64,000 bases of DNA, from contig NZ_KQ948735.1 of NCBI RefSeq assembly GCF_001514195.1, positions 1,167,413-1,231,412 of the forward strand, read 5' to 3'. The stretch comes from Streptomyces griseorubiginosus. GTDB lineage: Bacteria; Actinomycetota; Actinomycetes; Streptomycetales; Streptomycetaceae. A program made the position numbers and the translations under genes. The notes beneath the pieces were generated by a model that had not been told where the DNA came from, searched no databases, and was given only the letters and a program-made list of their open reading frames with translations. How positions within the stretch are numbered: the first letter of the stretch is position 1; the number at the start of each line of letters is the position of its first letter. Below are positions 9,070-16,625 of this stretch, piece by piece.

Positions 9070-10116
9070 TCAATAGGTGACGGCGATGCGCCGGGCGGGG
9101 CCGTCGACGCGGACGAGGCCGCCGTAGGGGATGACGAGTTGGGGATCGGTGTGGCCGTAGTCCACGTCGAAGACGATGGTGGTGTGGGGGGCATATATGC
9201 GCATGGCGCGCAGGACGGCCTCCCGCTGGTCGGCGGCGTAACGATCCGCCTCCTCGGGGCTGTTGGGGCGCTCGAAGGACCAGGTCTTGGGGCGGCCCAT
9301 CAGCAGCGCGGAGAAGCGTTGCAGCAGCCCGCGTTCGCCCATGTTCCGCAGCGTGCGGAAGACCTCGATGTCGCTCGGCATCTCCTCGGAGGTCTCCAGG
9401 AGCAGCACGCCGCCGTCGTACTCACCGAGATCGCGCGCGATCTCACGGTCGGCCATCAGCAGCCAGCCGAGGATCTCCAGACAGCCGCCCCAGGCACGGC
9501 CCTCCACCACCCGGTCGGCGTTCACCCAGGTCCAGCCGTTGCCGGGGCGGGTCTCGGGTTCCGCGTCGAAGGTGGCGGGGTCGGCCCAGTCGCGGTTGAC
9601 GTCGTTCCAGCGTGCCGCGGCGGTGAGTTCGTACGGGCCGGAGGTGAACAGAGCCGCCCGCAGGGAGTCGGCGGTCAGCGGATCCATGGCCACCGGCCGG
9701 CCGAGCGCGGTCATCACCGTCGCACCGTGATAGCTGACGATGCCGGTGGCGTACAGGTACGCGAGCAGGTTGGTGTTGTCGCTCATCCCGAAGAACGGCT
9801 TGGGGTTCGCCCGGATCAACTCCCGGTCCAGGAACGGCAGCACGGTGATCTGGTCGTCACCGCCGATGGAGGCCATGACCGCCTTGACGTCCGGGTCGGC
9901 GAAGGCCGCGTGGAGGTCGGCGGCGCGCTCCTGGGGCGTGGAGCCCATCTTGCGGGTCGTCGGGTACTCGACCGGCTCCAGCCCGTACTCCTTGCGGAGC
10001 CGCTCCAGCCCGAGCTCGAAGGGACGAGGGAAGAGCCCGGGAAGGCCGGAGCCGGGGGAGACGACGGCGATCCGGTCGCCGGGTACGGGCTTGGAGGGGT
10101 ACGAGAGCGTGGTCAT
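9070..10116 (-). CDS. S66-family peptidase (LD-carboxypeptidase/MccF-like)
   Basis: 348 residues with the Ser-Glu-His triad of the S66 family placed as expected: Ser112 in FFGMSDNTN, Glu214 in AWGGCLEIL and His322 in VDYGHTDP. The family includes LD-carboxypeptidases that trim peptidoglycan tetrapeptides and MccF enzymes that cleave toxic aminoacyl-nucleotides such as microcin C. The sequence here (VSYHGATVMTALG, LLLETSEEMP) looks closer to the MccF-like branch, but this is a judgement from memory. No signal peptide is seen, so the enzyme is probably cytoplasmic. ATG at 10116 gives MTTLSYPSKPVPGDRIAVVSP, the usual start of the fold; no good ribosome site precedes it. Confidence 0.88.
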   Translation of the reverse strand: MTTLSYPSKPVPGDRIAVVSPGSGLPGLFPRPFELGLERLRKEYGLEPVEYPTTRKMGSTPQERAADLHAAFADPDVKAVMASIGGDDQITVLPFLDRELIRANPKPFFGMSDNTNLLAYLYATGIVSYHGATVMTALGRPVAMDPLTADSLRAALFTSGPYELTAAARWNDVNRDWADPATFDAEPETRPGNGWTWVNADRVVEGRAWGGCLEILGWLLMADREIARDLGEYDGGVLLLETSEEMPSDIEVFRTLRNMGERGLLQRFSALLMGRPKTWSFERPNSPEEADRYAADQREAVLRAMRIYAPHTTIVFDVDYGHTDPQLVIPYGGLVRVDGPARRIAVTY

Positions 10117-10196
10117 GCCGGGAGGGTACGGGCGGCACCGCCCGCCTCGCACCGTGATAAACCGGGGACGAGCAGCCCACCCGCACCGGAGGAACC

Positions 10197-10670
10197 GTGC
10201 CCCGCACCCTGGCCAACGCCCCGATCATGATCCTCAACGGCCCCAACCTGAACCTGCTGGGGCAGCGGCAGCCGGAGATCTACGGCAAGGAGACGCTGGC
10301 CGACGTCGAGGCCCTGTGCACCGAGGCGGCGGCCGCGCACGGCGGCACGGTCGACTTCCGGCAGTCCAACCACGAGGGCGAACTCGTCGACTGGATCCAC
10401 GAGGCACGGCTGAACCACTGCGGGATCGTCATCAACCCCGGCGCCTACTCGCACACCTCGGTCGCGATCCTGGACGCCCTCAACACCTGTGACGGGATGC
10501 CGGTGCTGGAGGTGCACATCTCCAACATCCACCGGCGCGAGGCCTTCCGGCACCACTCCTACGTCTCGCTGCGCGCGGACGGGGTCATCGCGGGGTGCGG
10601 GGTGCAGGGGTACGTCTTCGGCGTGGAGCGGGTCGCCGCGCTGGCGGGGCCGGCGCGGGCCGAGGCGTAG
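10197..10670 (+). CDS. aroQ: 3-dehydroquinate dehydratase, type II
   Basis: 157 residues, normal length for the dodecameric type II dehydroquinase of the shikimate pathway (3-dehydroquinate to 3-dehydroshikimate). Conserved blocks are all present: [18 protein letters not shown] (Asn, Arg and the catalytic Tyr), [30 protein letters not shown] and [17 protein letters not shown] with the catalytic His. GTG start with GGAGGA eight bases upstream at about 10188. It stands alone, divergent from the S66 peptidase, and ends before a strong hairpin. Confidence 0.96.
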   Translation: MPRTLANAPIMILNGPNLNLLGQRQPEIYGKETLADVEALCTEAAAAHGGTVDFRQSNHEGELVDWIHEARLNHCGIVINPGAYSHTSVAILDALNTCDGMPVLEVHISNIHRREAFRHHSYVSLRADGVIAGCGVQGYVFGVERVAALAGPARAEA

Positions 10671-10681
10671 GACATGTAAGG

Positions 10682-10703
10682 GGCGCCCGCAATGGCGGGC
10701 GCC
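10682..10703. terminator. Terminator between convergent aroQ and the ABC transporter
   Basis: Perfect 9-bp stem GGCGCCCGC / GCGGGCGCC with the loop AATG, flanked by AAGG and TCTTA, twelve bases after the aroQ stop and before the end of the opposing ABC gene. It can act in both directions. Confidence 0.75.
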
Positions 10704-10715
10704 TCTTACACCTGC

Positions 10716-11474
10716 CTACAGCCGCCCCGCCTCCACGATCCGCCCCAGGAACCGCTGCGTGCGCTCCTGCTGAGGTTCGCCGAAGATCTGTTCGGCGGTG
10801 CCGCGCTCGTGGACGACCCCCGAGTCCAGAAAACAAACCTGGTCGGCGACCTCCCGCGCGAAGCCCATCTCGTGGGTGGCCAGCACCATGGTCATGCCCT
10901 CGCCCTTGAGGTCGCGCACCACGTTCAGGACCTCGCCGACCAGCTCGGGGTCGAGTGCCGCGGTGATCTCGTCGAGGAGGAGCAGCCGAGGCCGTACGGC
11001 CAGGGCCCGCACGATCGCCACCCGCTGCTGCTGACCGCCGCTGAGCCGGTCCGGGTACTCGTCCGCCTTCCCACCGAGCCCGAGCCGCTCCAGCAGCTCC
11101 CTGGCGTGCTGCTCGGCCTCCGCGCGGGCCACGCCGTGCACCCGCCGCGGGGCCAGCGTGATGTTCTCCAGCACGGTCATGTGCGGGAAGAGGTTGTACG
11201 CCTGGAACACCACGCCGATACGGCGCCGTACCGCGTCCTGGTCGGCCCGCGGGTCGGTGATCTCCTCACCGTCCAGCCAGATCGCGCCGTCGTCGATCTC
11301 CTCCAGGAGGTTGGCGCAGCGCAGCAGGGTCGACTTGCCGGAGCCGGAGGCGCCGATCAGGGCGGTCACCGTGTGCGGGGCGACCTCCAGGTCGACGTCC
11401 CGCAGGACGACCGAGTCGCCGAAGGTCTTGCGGACGGACTCCATCCGCAGCACCGGCGCGTCCGTGTCGCTCAT
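10716..11474 (-). CDS. Polar amino-acid ABC transporter ATP-binding protein (GlnQ/HisP type)
   Basis: 252-residue ATPase: Walker A GASGSGKST at 41-49, Q-loop VVFQAYNLFPHMTVLENI, signature LSGGQQQR near 149, Walker B LLLLDEITAALD and the H-loop VLATHEMGFA. The Q-loop sequence and length are typical of the polar amino-acid uptake (PAAT) family. The ATG at 11474 overlaps the stop of the permease (ATGA), so binding protein, permease and ATPase form one coupled operon running right to left. The substrate is not shown by this subunit. Confidence 0.94.
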   Translation of the reverse strand: MSDTDAPVLRMESVRKTFGDSVVLRDVDLEVAPHTVTALIGASGSGKSTLLRCANLLEEIDDGAIWLDGEEITDPRADQDAVRRRIGVVFQAYNLFPHMTVLENITLAPRRVHGVARAEAEQHARELLERLGLGGKADEYPDRLSGGQQQRVAIVRALAVRPRLLLLDEITAALDPELVGEVLNVVRDLKGEGMTMVLATHEMGFAREVADQVCFLDSGVVHERGTAEQIFGEPQQERTQRFLGRIVEAGRL

Positions 11475-12361
11475 GCGATCCCTCCCTGCGCCCGCCGGCG
11501 GTCCATCCGTGCCGTCACCCAGTCCGTGAAGCGGGTCATCGGGATGGTCAGCGCCACGAACACCAGGCCCGCGACGATGTACGGCGTGTAGTTGAGGCTG
11601 CGTCCGACGATGATGTCGGCGGCCCGTACGGCGTCGATCGCGCCGCCGATCGACACCAGGCCGGTGTCCTTCTGGAGGGACACCAGGTCGTTCAGCAGCG
11701 GCGGCACCTGGCGGCGCACCGCCTGCGGAAGCACCACGTACCGCAGCGCCTGCCGGTTGGACAGGCCGAGCGAGCGGGCCGCGGCGCGCTGCGAGGGATG
11801 CACGGACTCGATGCCCGCGCGGAACACCTCGGCCACGTACGCCGAGTACGTCAGCGTGAGGGCCGTGCCGCCCAGCCACACCGGGTCGACCGTCACGCCC
11901 TGGAGCCGCAGCGCCGGGACGCCCAGGACGACGATCATCAGGTTGATGATGAGCGGGAGGCCGCGGAAGAAGTCCGTGTAGGCGGCGGCCAGGAAGCGCA
12001 GCGGGAAGAACACCGGACCGCGCAGGGTGCGGGCGATGGCGATGAGCATGCCGAGCACCAGGACGGCCGCCCCGCAGACGAACAGCAGCCGGACGTTCAG
12101 CCACAGTCCTTCGAGGACTTTCGGGAACGCCTCGCGCGCGTACTGCCCGTTGAAGAACGTCTCCTTGGTGCGCGGCCAGCCCGGCGCGTTGACGACGACC
12201 AGGTAGAGGACGACGGCGGTGACCAGGGTCGAGACCGCGGCGATCGCCGTCGCGCGGCGGGAGCGGGCACGCTTGAACGCCTCCCGCTCGATCCGCCGCT
12301 GCGACGGCGTGTAGGAGTCGCCCCCGCTCTCCTGGCCGGTCTCGTCCTTCGTGAGCGTCAC
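11471..12361 (-). CDS. Polar amino-acid ABC transporter permease
   Basis: 296 residues. A hydrophilic, Arg-rich amino tail precedes the first membrane helix (IAAVSTLVTAVVLYLVVV); a PAAT permease domain follows (TDFFRGLPLIINLMIVVLG) with the EAA-type coupling loop EVFRAGIESVHPSQRAAARS. GTG at 12361 overlaps the stop of the upstream binding-protein gene (GTGA), which decides the start. Only one permease gene is present, so the transporter probably uses a homodimer. The first helix is separated from the rest by an extracytoplasmic segment of roughly 35 residues. Confidence 0.92.
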   Translation of the reverse strand: MTLTKDETGQESGGDSYTPSQRRIEREAFKRARSRRATAIAAVSTLVTAVVLYLVVVNAPGWPRTKETFFNGQYAREAFPKVLEGLWLNVRLLFVCGAAVLVLGMLIAIARTLRGPVFFPLRFLAAAYTDFFRGLPLIINLMIVVLGVPALRLQGVTVDPVWLGGTALTLTYSAYVAEVFRAGIESVHPSQRAAARSLGLSNRQALRYVVLPQAVRRQVPPLLNDLVSLQKDTGLVSIGGAIDAVRAADIIVGRSLNYTPYIVAGLVFVALTIPMTRFTDWVTARMDRRRAQGGIA

Positions 12362-13242
12362 TTGAGGACCGGGGCGTCGACGGCGTCCGACAGCCACTGC
12401 TGCTCCAGCTCGGCGAGCGTGCCGTCCTTGCGGAGCGCGTCCACGGCGGCCGTCACGCAGGAGGTGAGGGAGCTGCCCTTGTCGAGCACGAGCCCGAACT
12501 GCTCGGGCGTGCCGCCCTGGTTCTCGAACTGCCCGACGATCGTGCCGTCCGTCACCTCGGCCGCGGTGATGTAGAAGGCGGTGGGCAGGTCGACGACGAT
12601 GGCGTCCACCTGCTTGTTCTCCAGTGCGGACTTCGCCTGGTCGTTCTTGGCGTACGCGGCGGCCTCCTGCGTCGGCTTCACCACGTCCTGGATGTAGTTC
12701 AGGCTGGTTGTGCCGACCTGGGCGCCGAGCTTGAGGCCCTTCAGGTCCGCGATGCTCTTCGCCTTGGCGGCCTTGGTGCCCTTGAGCGCGATGACGGCCT
12801 GCCGCACGTCGTAGTAGCCGGAGGAGAAGTCCACGGCCTTCTTGCGCTCGGCGCTGATCGACACCTGGTTGATGTCGAAGTCGAAGGTCTTCTCCCCGGG
12901 CGCGAAGGCCTTGTTGAAGGGGACGCTCTGCCAGACGACCGCGCTCCGGTCGTAGCCGAGCTGCTTGGCCACGGCATAGGCGACGGCGGACTCGAAGCCC
13001 TTGCCGTTCGCCGGCTTGTCGTCCTTGAACCACGGCTCGTACGCGGGCTCGTCGGTCGCGACCGTCAGCTTGCCGGAGGTCTTCGTGGCCAGCTTGCCCT
13101 TGGCGCAGGCGTTACCGGTCGGCGCCGAGGCCTTGGCGCTCGCGTCGTCCTCGGGCTGCGGGGCGCAGCCGACGGCGGTGGCGAGCAGGGCTATGGATGC
13201 CGCGGCGACGGCGCGGCGCAGGGCGCGAGGGGCAGGGTGCAT
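12358..13242 (-). CDS. Amino-acid ABC transporter substrate-binding lipoprotein
   Basis: 294 residues. The amino end has an Arg-rich n-region, a hydrophobic core and the lipobox ATAVGC with the lipidated Cys at 26. The mature part is a family 3 solute-binding domain (TVATDEPAYEPWF, DFDINQVSISAERKKAVDFS, LKGLKLGAQVGTTS). The first of three genes in an operon with the permease and ATPase. ATG 13242 is preferred over an in-frame upstream ATG at 13284, whose extra residues (TSTNGTVDCHSPA) would disrupt the signal peptide. The family suggests polar or acidic amino acids, but specificity cannot be read here. Confidence 0.9.
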   Translation of the reverse strand: MHPAPRALRRAVAAASIALLATAVGCAPQPEDDASAKASAPTGNACAKGKLATKTSGKLTVATDEPAYEPWFKDDKPANGKGFESAVAYAVAKQLGYDRSAVVWQSVPFNKAFAPGEKTFDFDINQVSISAERKKAVDFSSGYYDVRQAVIALKGTKAAKAKSIADLKGLKLGAQVGTTSLNYIQDVVKPTQEAAAYAKNDQAKSALENKQVDAIVVDLPTAFYITAAEVTDGTIVGQFENQGGTPEQFGLVLDKGSSLTSCVTAAVDALRKDGTLAELEQQWLSDAVDAPVLK

Positions 13243-13621
13243 GGCGGGAGAGTGACAGTCCACTGTCCCGTTTGTCGAGGTCACAAAGGCAATTGTCCGT
13301 ATATTGGGAACGGGTGTTGCGTTTTTGTGAACAGTTTTCGGACAGGTTGCCTGGGCCGCCGGCCGAGGGCGGGGATCGAAAGACCGGCGGCCCTTACCGC
13401 GCAGGAGCCGTCATCCTGTGCGGGGCTGCCCCCAGTTGACTGCGCAACCACCTGTGCCGGGAGCGCGTGTGTGCCGCCGGCGTGTGCGAAGAGTTCACAC
13501 GGGGCGCGCACAACCTCCCTTGCACGCCCCGGCGTTCACCACTCCGCGCCCAGGGTCGTGACACTCGCCGCAGCATCCGGCGCGTCGACCGGGCGCGCGC
13601 GATGGCGGTAGGGGAGCGGCC
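13243..13621. other. Intergenic stretch between ABC operon and tetR-type gene
   Basis: About 380 bp without a supported gene. The part next to the ABC operon (13270-13345) is lower in GC, with GTCCGTATATTGGGAACGGG and TTTTTGTGAACAG, and probably holds the ABC operon promoter reading leftward. I could not fix -10 and -35 hexamers. Short frames here have no recognisable product. Confidence 0.5.
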
Positions 13622-14203
13622 TTACGCAGGGTCGAGTACGGCCTGGACGGCCGGGGCCAGTCCTCTTTCGATCTCGTCCGGTGTCAGGGCCGTCACTGCC
13701 GGGAGGCGCAGCAGGTAGCGGGTGAGCCCGAGGCCGAGGAGCTGCGCGGAGACCAAGCCCGCGCGCTGTGCGGCTGCTTCTGGGCCCAGGGCGGCGGCCA
13801 GCGCAGGGGCGACCTGCGTCGCGAAGATCTCGTGCATCCGCGCGGCGGCCTGTTCGTTGGTGACCGCCGACCGCATCAGGACGAGCAGTGCGTCATCGGC
13901 CGGGTCGCCCTCCCAGCGTTCGAGGAAGTGCCGCACCAGGGCTTGGGCGAGCCGGTCCGCCGGGACGCCCGTGAGGTCCGGCAGGCGCAGGTCGATGGCG
14001 AGTGCCGCGTCGAAGAGCTGGGCCTTGTTCCCGAAGTAGCGCATGACCATCGAGGGGTCGATGCCGGCGTCGGAGGCCACGGCTCGGATGGCGGTGCGTT
14101 CGTAGCCCTGGGCTGCGAATCGTTCGCGTGCGGCGCGCAGGATCGCGGCCTTGGTGCGATCCGAACGTCTGTCGGTACTGGTGATCTTGGCGGACTGCGT
14201 CAT
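13622..14203 (-). CDS. TetR-family transcriptional repressor
   Basis: 193 residues. The amino-terminal helix-turn-helix is clear (RTKAAILRAARERFAAQGYE, TAIRAVASDAGIDPSMVMRYFGNKAQLFDAAL). The carboxyl part is the all-helical ligand domain, with the NEQAAARMHEIFA and GLGLTRYLL segments common to the actinobacterial TetR_C families. It is divergent from the flavin monooxygenase, and the 120 bp between them contain three palindromic sites. The likely role is repression of both genes, released by a substrate of the monooxygenase; this is inferred from layout. Confidence 0.93.
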   Translation of the reverse strand: MTQSAKITSTDRRSDRTKAAILRAARERFAAQGYERTAIRAVASDAGIDPSMVMRYFGNKAQLFDAALAIDLRLPDLTGVPADRLAQALVRHFLERWEGDPADDALLVLMRSAVTNEQAAARMHEIFATQVAPALAAALGPEAAAQRAGLVSAQLLGLGLTRYLLRLPAVTALTPDEIERGLAPAVQAVLDPA

Positions 14204-14218
14204 GCCAACGACTGTAGG

Positions 14219-14287
14219 CCAACACGTGTTGACTTTCCAGTGAGAGGTCGAGCATCATGTCAACGAACGTTGGCCAACAATCGTTGG
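14219..14287. promoter_or_regulatory. Three palindromic operator sites between tetR-type gene and monooxygenase
   Basis: Three inverted repeats share the half-sites CAAC/GTTG: CCAACACGTGTTG at 14219-14231 (perfect 12-bp core), CAACGAACGTTGG at 14261-14273 and CCAACAATCGTTGG at 14274-14287. The last two abut with centres 14 bp apart. They cover the likely promoters of both divergent genes and are probably bound by the TetR protein. Confidence 0.75.
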
Positions 14288-14323
14288 CAAACAGATGTTG
14301 ACGCGCCCAGGAGGAAGAACGAC

Positions 14324-15454
14324 ATGAACACCACCGCACTCCCCGCCCGCACGGAGGTCGCCATCGTGGGCGGTGGCCCGACCGGGCTCGCGCTCGCCGT
14401 CACGCTCGCCTCGGCCGGCATCGACCACGTCGTCCTGGACCGGCTGGCCGAGGGGGCGAACACCTCGCGTGCCGCGGTCGTCCACGCACGCACCCTGGAG
14501 GTCCTGGACGAGCTGGGAGCCTCCGAGGAGCTGATCGCGCGAGGCGTCCAGGTCACCCGGTTCGCCGTCCGCGACGGCGCCCGCAGGCTGCTGACCGTGC
14601 CGTTCGACAGGCTGCCCACACCCCACCCGTACACGCTGATGGTCCCTCAGTACGAGACCGAGGCCGTGCTGCTGGACCGGCTGCGCGCACTCGGCGGTGA
14701 CGTGCACCGCCCCTACGAGGTCGCCTCCGTCGTCCAGGACGAGGACGGCGTGACCCTCACCATGACCACCGGCGAGACCCTGCGCGCCGCGTACGCCGTC
14801 GGGGCCGACGGCATGCACAGCACCGTGCGCCAAGCGGCCGGCATCGGTTTCACCGGCAACGCCTACGCCGAGTCCTTCGTGCTCGCCGACGTGGTGATGG
14901 ACTGGGCTCCGGGCCCCGTCGAGGTCTCGCTCACCTTCGGCACCGCGGGCCTCACCGTCGTCGCCCCGCTGCCCGGCGGTCACTACCGGGTGGTCGCCAC
15001 CGTGGACGACGCGCCCCCGGCACCGGACATCGACTTCGTCCAGCGTCTGCTCGACGAGCGTGCCCCCGGTCAGGCCCGGATCAGCGGGCTGGCATGGTCG
15101 TCGAGGTTCCGGGTGCACCACCGGGTCGCCGACCACTACCGGGCGGGGCGCCTGCTGCTGGCCGGCGACGCCGCCCACGTGCACAGCCCGGCCGGGGGCC
15201 AGGGGATGAACACCGGCATCCAGGACGGTCACGCCCTCGGTCGGGCGTTCGCCACCGGGCAGCTCGACGGTTACGAGGCGCAGCGCCGCCCCGTCGCCCA
15301 GCGGGTGGTCTCCTTCACCCACCGGATGACCCGCGTCGCCACCACGCGCAACCCCATGGTCCGTGGGGCACGCAACACAATGCTCCCCCTGCTCGGTCAC
15401 ACCGCACTGCCGAAGAAGCTCGCCACCGAACTCGCCGAACTCAACTACCGCTAG
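14324..15454 (+). CDS. FAD-dependent aromatic monooxygenase (group A flavoprotein)
   Basis: 376 residues. It has the FAD-binding GGGPTG at about 16-21, the DG fingerprint AVGADGMHSTVRQAA and the second FAD motif LLLAGDAAHVHSPAGGQG near 281 followed by MNTGIQDGHALG. The set matches NAD(P)H-dependent aromatic hydroxylases of the PheA/TetX/PgaE-like class, which act on phenols or polyketides, including degradation of drugs. ATG 14324 is preceded by AGGAGG at 14309-14314. The C-terminal thioredoxin-like domain of longer relatives is absent. The substrate is unknown; divergent tetR-type regulation points to an inducible detoxification role. Confidence 0.92.
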   Translation: MNTTALPARTEVAIVGGGPTGLALAVTLASAGIDHVVLDRLAEGANTSRAAVVHARTLEVLDELGASEELIARGVQVTRFAVRDGARRLLTVPFDRLPTPHPYTLMVPQYETEAVLLDRLRALGGDVHRPYEVASVVQDEDGVTLTMTTGETLRAAYAVGADGMHSTVRQAAGIGFTGNAYAESFVLADVVMDWAPGPVEVSLTFGTAGLTVVAPLPGGHYRVVATVDDAPPAPDIDFVQRLLDERAPGQARISGLAWSSRFRVHHRVADHYRAGRLLLAGDAAHVHSPAGGQGMNTGIQDGHALGRAFATGQLDGYEAQRRPVAQRVVSFTHRMTRVATTRNPMVRGARNTMLPLLGHTALPKKLATELAELNYR

Positions 15455-15477
15455 CGCACATGTTCTTCGGAGACTTC

Positions 15478-15693
15478 TCAGGCCGTCTTCTCCTCGAAGG
15501 CCAGCACGTGGTGGCCGGTGTCCCACAGCAGGGTCAGCAGGGCGCGTACCGATGCCTGGTCGACGTGGTGGACCACCAGTACGGTGCCGTCCGCGCCCGG
15601 TGTCGACACGTGATCGAACCTGGTCCGGATCACGTCCAGCACGGTGCGGGAGATCGGTCCGCGCATTCTGAACTCGTAGGGGGGAGGGGCCAT
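15478..15693 (-). CDS. Small conserved actinobacterial protein
   Basis: 71 residues from ATG 15693 (MAPPPYEFRMRGPISRTVLD), ending AFEEKTA. I recognise the pattern YEFR-x-RG near the amino end, then a strand of the type TVLVVHHVDQASVRALL and a final TGHHVLAFEE, from small unnamed Streptomyces proteins that often sit beside regulators. The order helix-strand-helix-strand suggests a compact alpha-beta fold. No function is known to me. An earlier in-frame start exists at 15732, without a better ribosome site. It lies 66 bp downstream of the LuxR remnant. Confidence 0.6.
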   Translation of the reverse strand: MAPPPYEFRMRGPISRTVLDVIRTRFDHVSTPGADGTVLVVHHVDQASVRALLTLLWDTGHHVLAFEEKTA

Positions 15694-15759
15694 GCGCACA
15701 GCGAACCCGCCGCGCGGGTGGCCGCGCACCACCTGCGCGGAGAAGCACCCGGGGTGGGG

Positions 15760-16296
15760 TCAGATCAAGCCCAGTTCGCGTCCCGCTGCCACGGCGTCGT
15801 GCCGGGAGGCGACGCCGAGCTTGCGGTACAGGCTCTTGTTGTACGCCTTGACCGTGTTGATCGACAGGAACATCGCCGCCCCGATCTCCCGCTGGGTCGC
15901 CGGTCCCTGCAGCGCCCGCAGGATCGACAACTCACGGTCGGTCAGCTCCTCCGCGAGGACACCGGAACGTACGGCGGTACGGGCGCCGGCCCGGCCCAGC
16001 CGCGCCTCGCTCTCCTCGAGCCGCCGCTTCGCGTAGGTGCTCACCGGCTCCTCCTCCACCACCTCGCGGGCCCACGCCAGGGCGGCGCGGGCGGCGGGCC
16101 GGTCGCCGCGGCCGAGCTCGGCGTCAGCGAGGTACAGCAGGCCCAGAAACAGCGTCGTCGGCCGCGGATGGAGCTCTGCGAGGGCGACGGCACGGCGCAG
16201 AGGACCGCGGCCCCCTCCACGTCGCCGTTCAGGTGGCGAAGCCGGCCGGCGGCGATACGCAGCGCGGCGAGCCCCGGGGTGCTGGCCTCCCGCCGT
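15760..16296 (-). pseudogene. LuxR-family regulator remnant, truncated and frameshifted
   Basis: The carboxyl end is an intact LuxR helix-turn-helix (LTDRELSILRALQG, TQREIGAAMFLSINTVKAYN, SLYRKLGV), preceded by TPR-like helices as in MalT/LAL regulators. Reading upstream, the similarity shifts frame at about 16200: TPGLAALRIAAGRLRHLNGD is in one frame and RRAVALAELHP in the next, consistent with loss of one base (CTCCTG to CTCTG). Homology stops at about 16296, so the amino-terminal ATPase part is missing. It abuts the nitroreductase remnant, also truncated at that point. Confidence 0.8.
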
Positions 16297-16300
16297 TGAC

Positions 16301-16558
16301 CTGCGCGGTGCGACGGCTCTTGCCCGGATGCACTTCACCGCAACCACGCTCCGCCTCGGCCTGCACCACATGAACCAGATCACCGAACGCATCGACCGCG
16401 ACACCGCGGCCGGCCACCCCGACGTCTTCTCCGCCCGCTGGGCCGCCCTGCTCGGTCGCCCCGCCTCGACCGGCCTGCTCTCCTTCCGCATCGGCCACCC
16501 CGAGCGCACACCGGGCCTCAGCCCCCGCCGCAGCCTCGACGACGTCGTCACCAGCTGA
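16301..16558 (+). pseudogene. Nitroreductase-type flavoprotein remnant (C-terminal fragment)
   Basis: About 85 codons in one frame ending at TGA 16558 resemble the end of an Acg/nitroreductase-type FMN protein: RMHFTATTLRLGLHHMNQ, then ERIDRDT, and the terminal pattern SFRIGHPERTPGLSPRRSLD that closes many such proteins (GYP..SPRRPV). No start codon with a ribosome site and no amino-terminal flavin domain is present. The fragment begins where the LuxR remnant ends. The family call is from pattern memory. Confidence 0.6.
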
Positions 16559-16625
16559 CCTTTGCCCGGGCGGCGAGTCTCAAGCGCCGCCCGACCACCA
16601 GTTCTCGTACAGAAGGAGATTCCCC

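Noticed and set aside
16037..16300. Upstream extension of the nitroreductase-like frame
   Set aside because: Before about 16301 this frame is the antisense shadow of the LuxR remnant (Arg/Ser/Pro-rich) with no flavin-domain motif.
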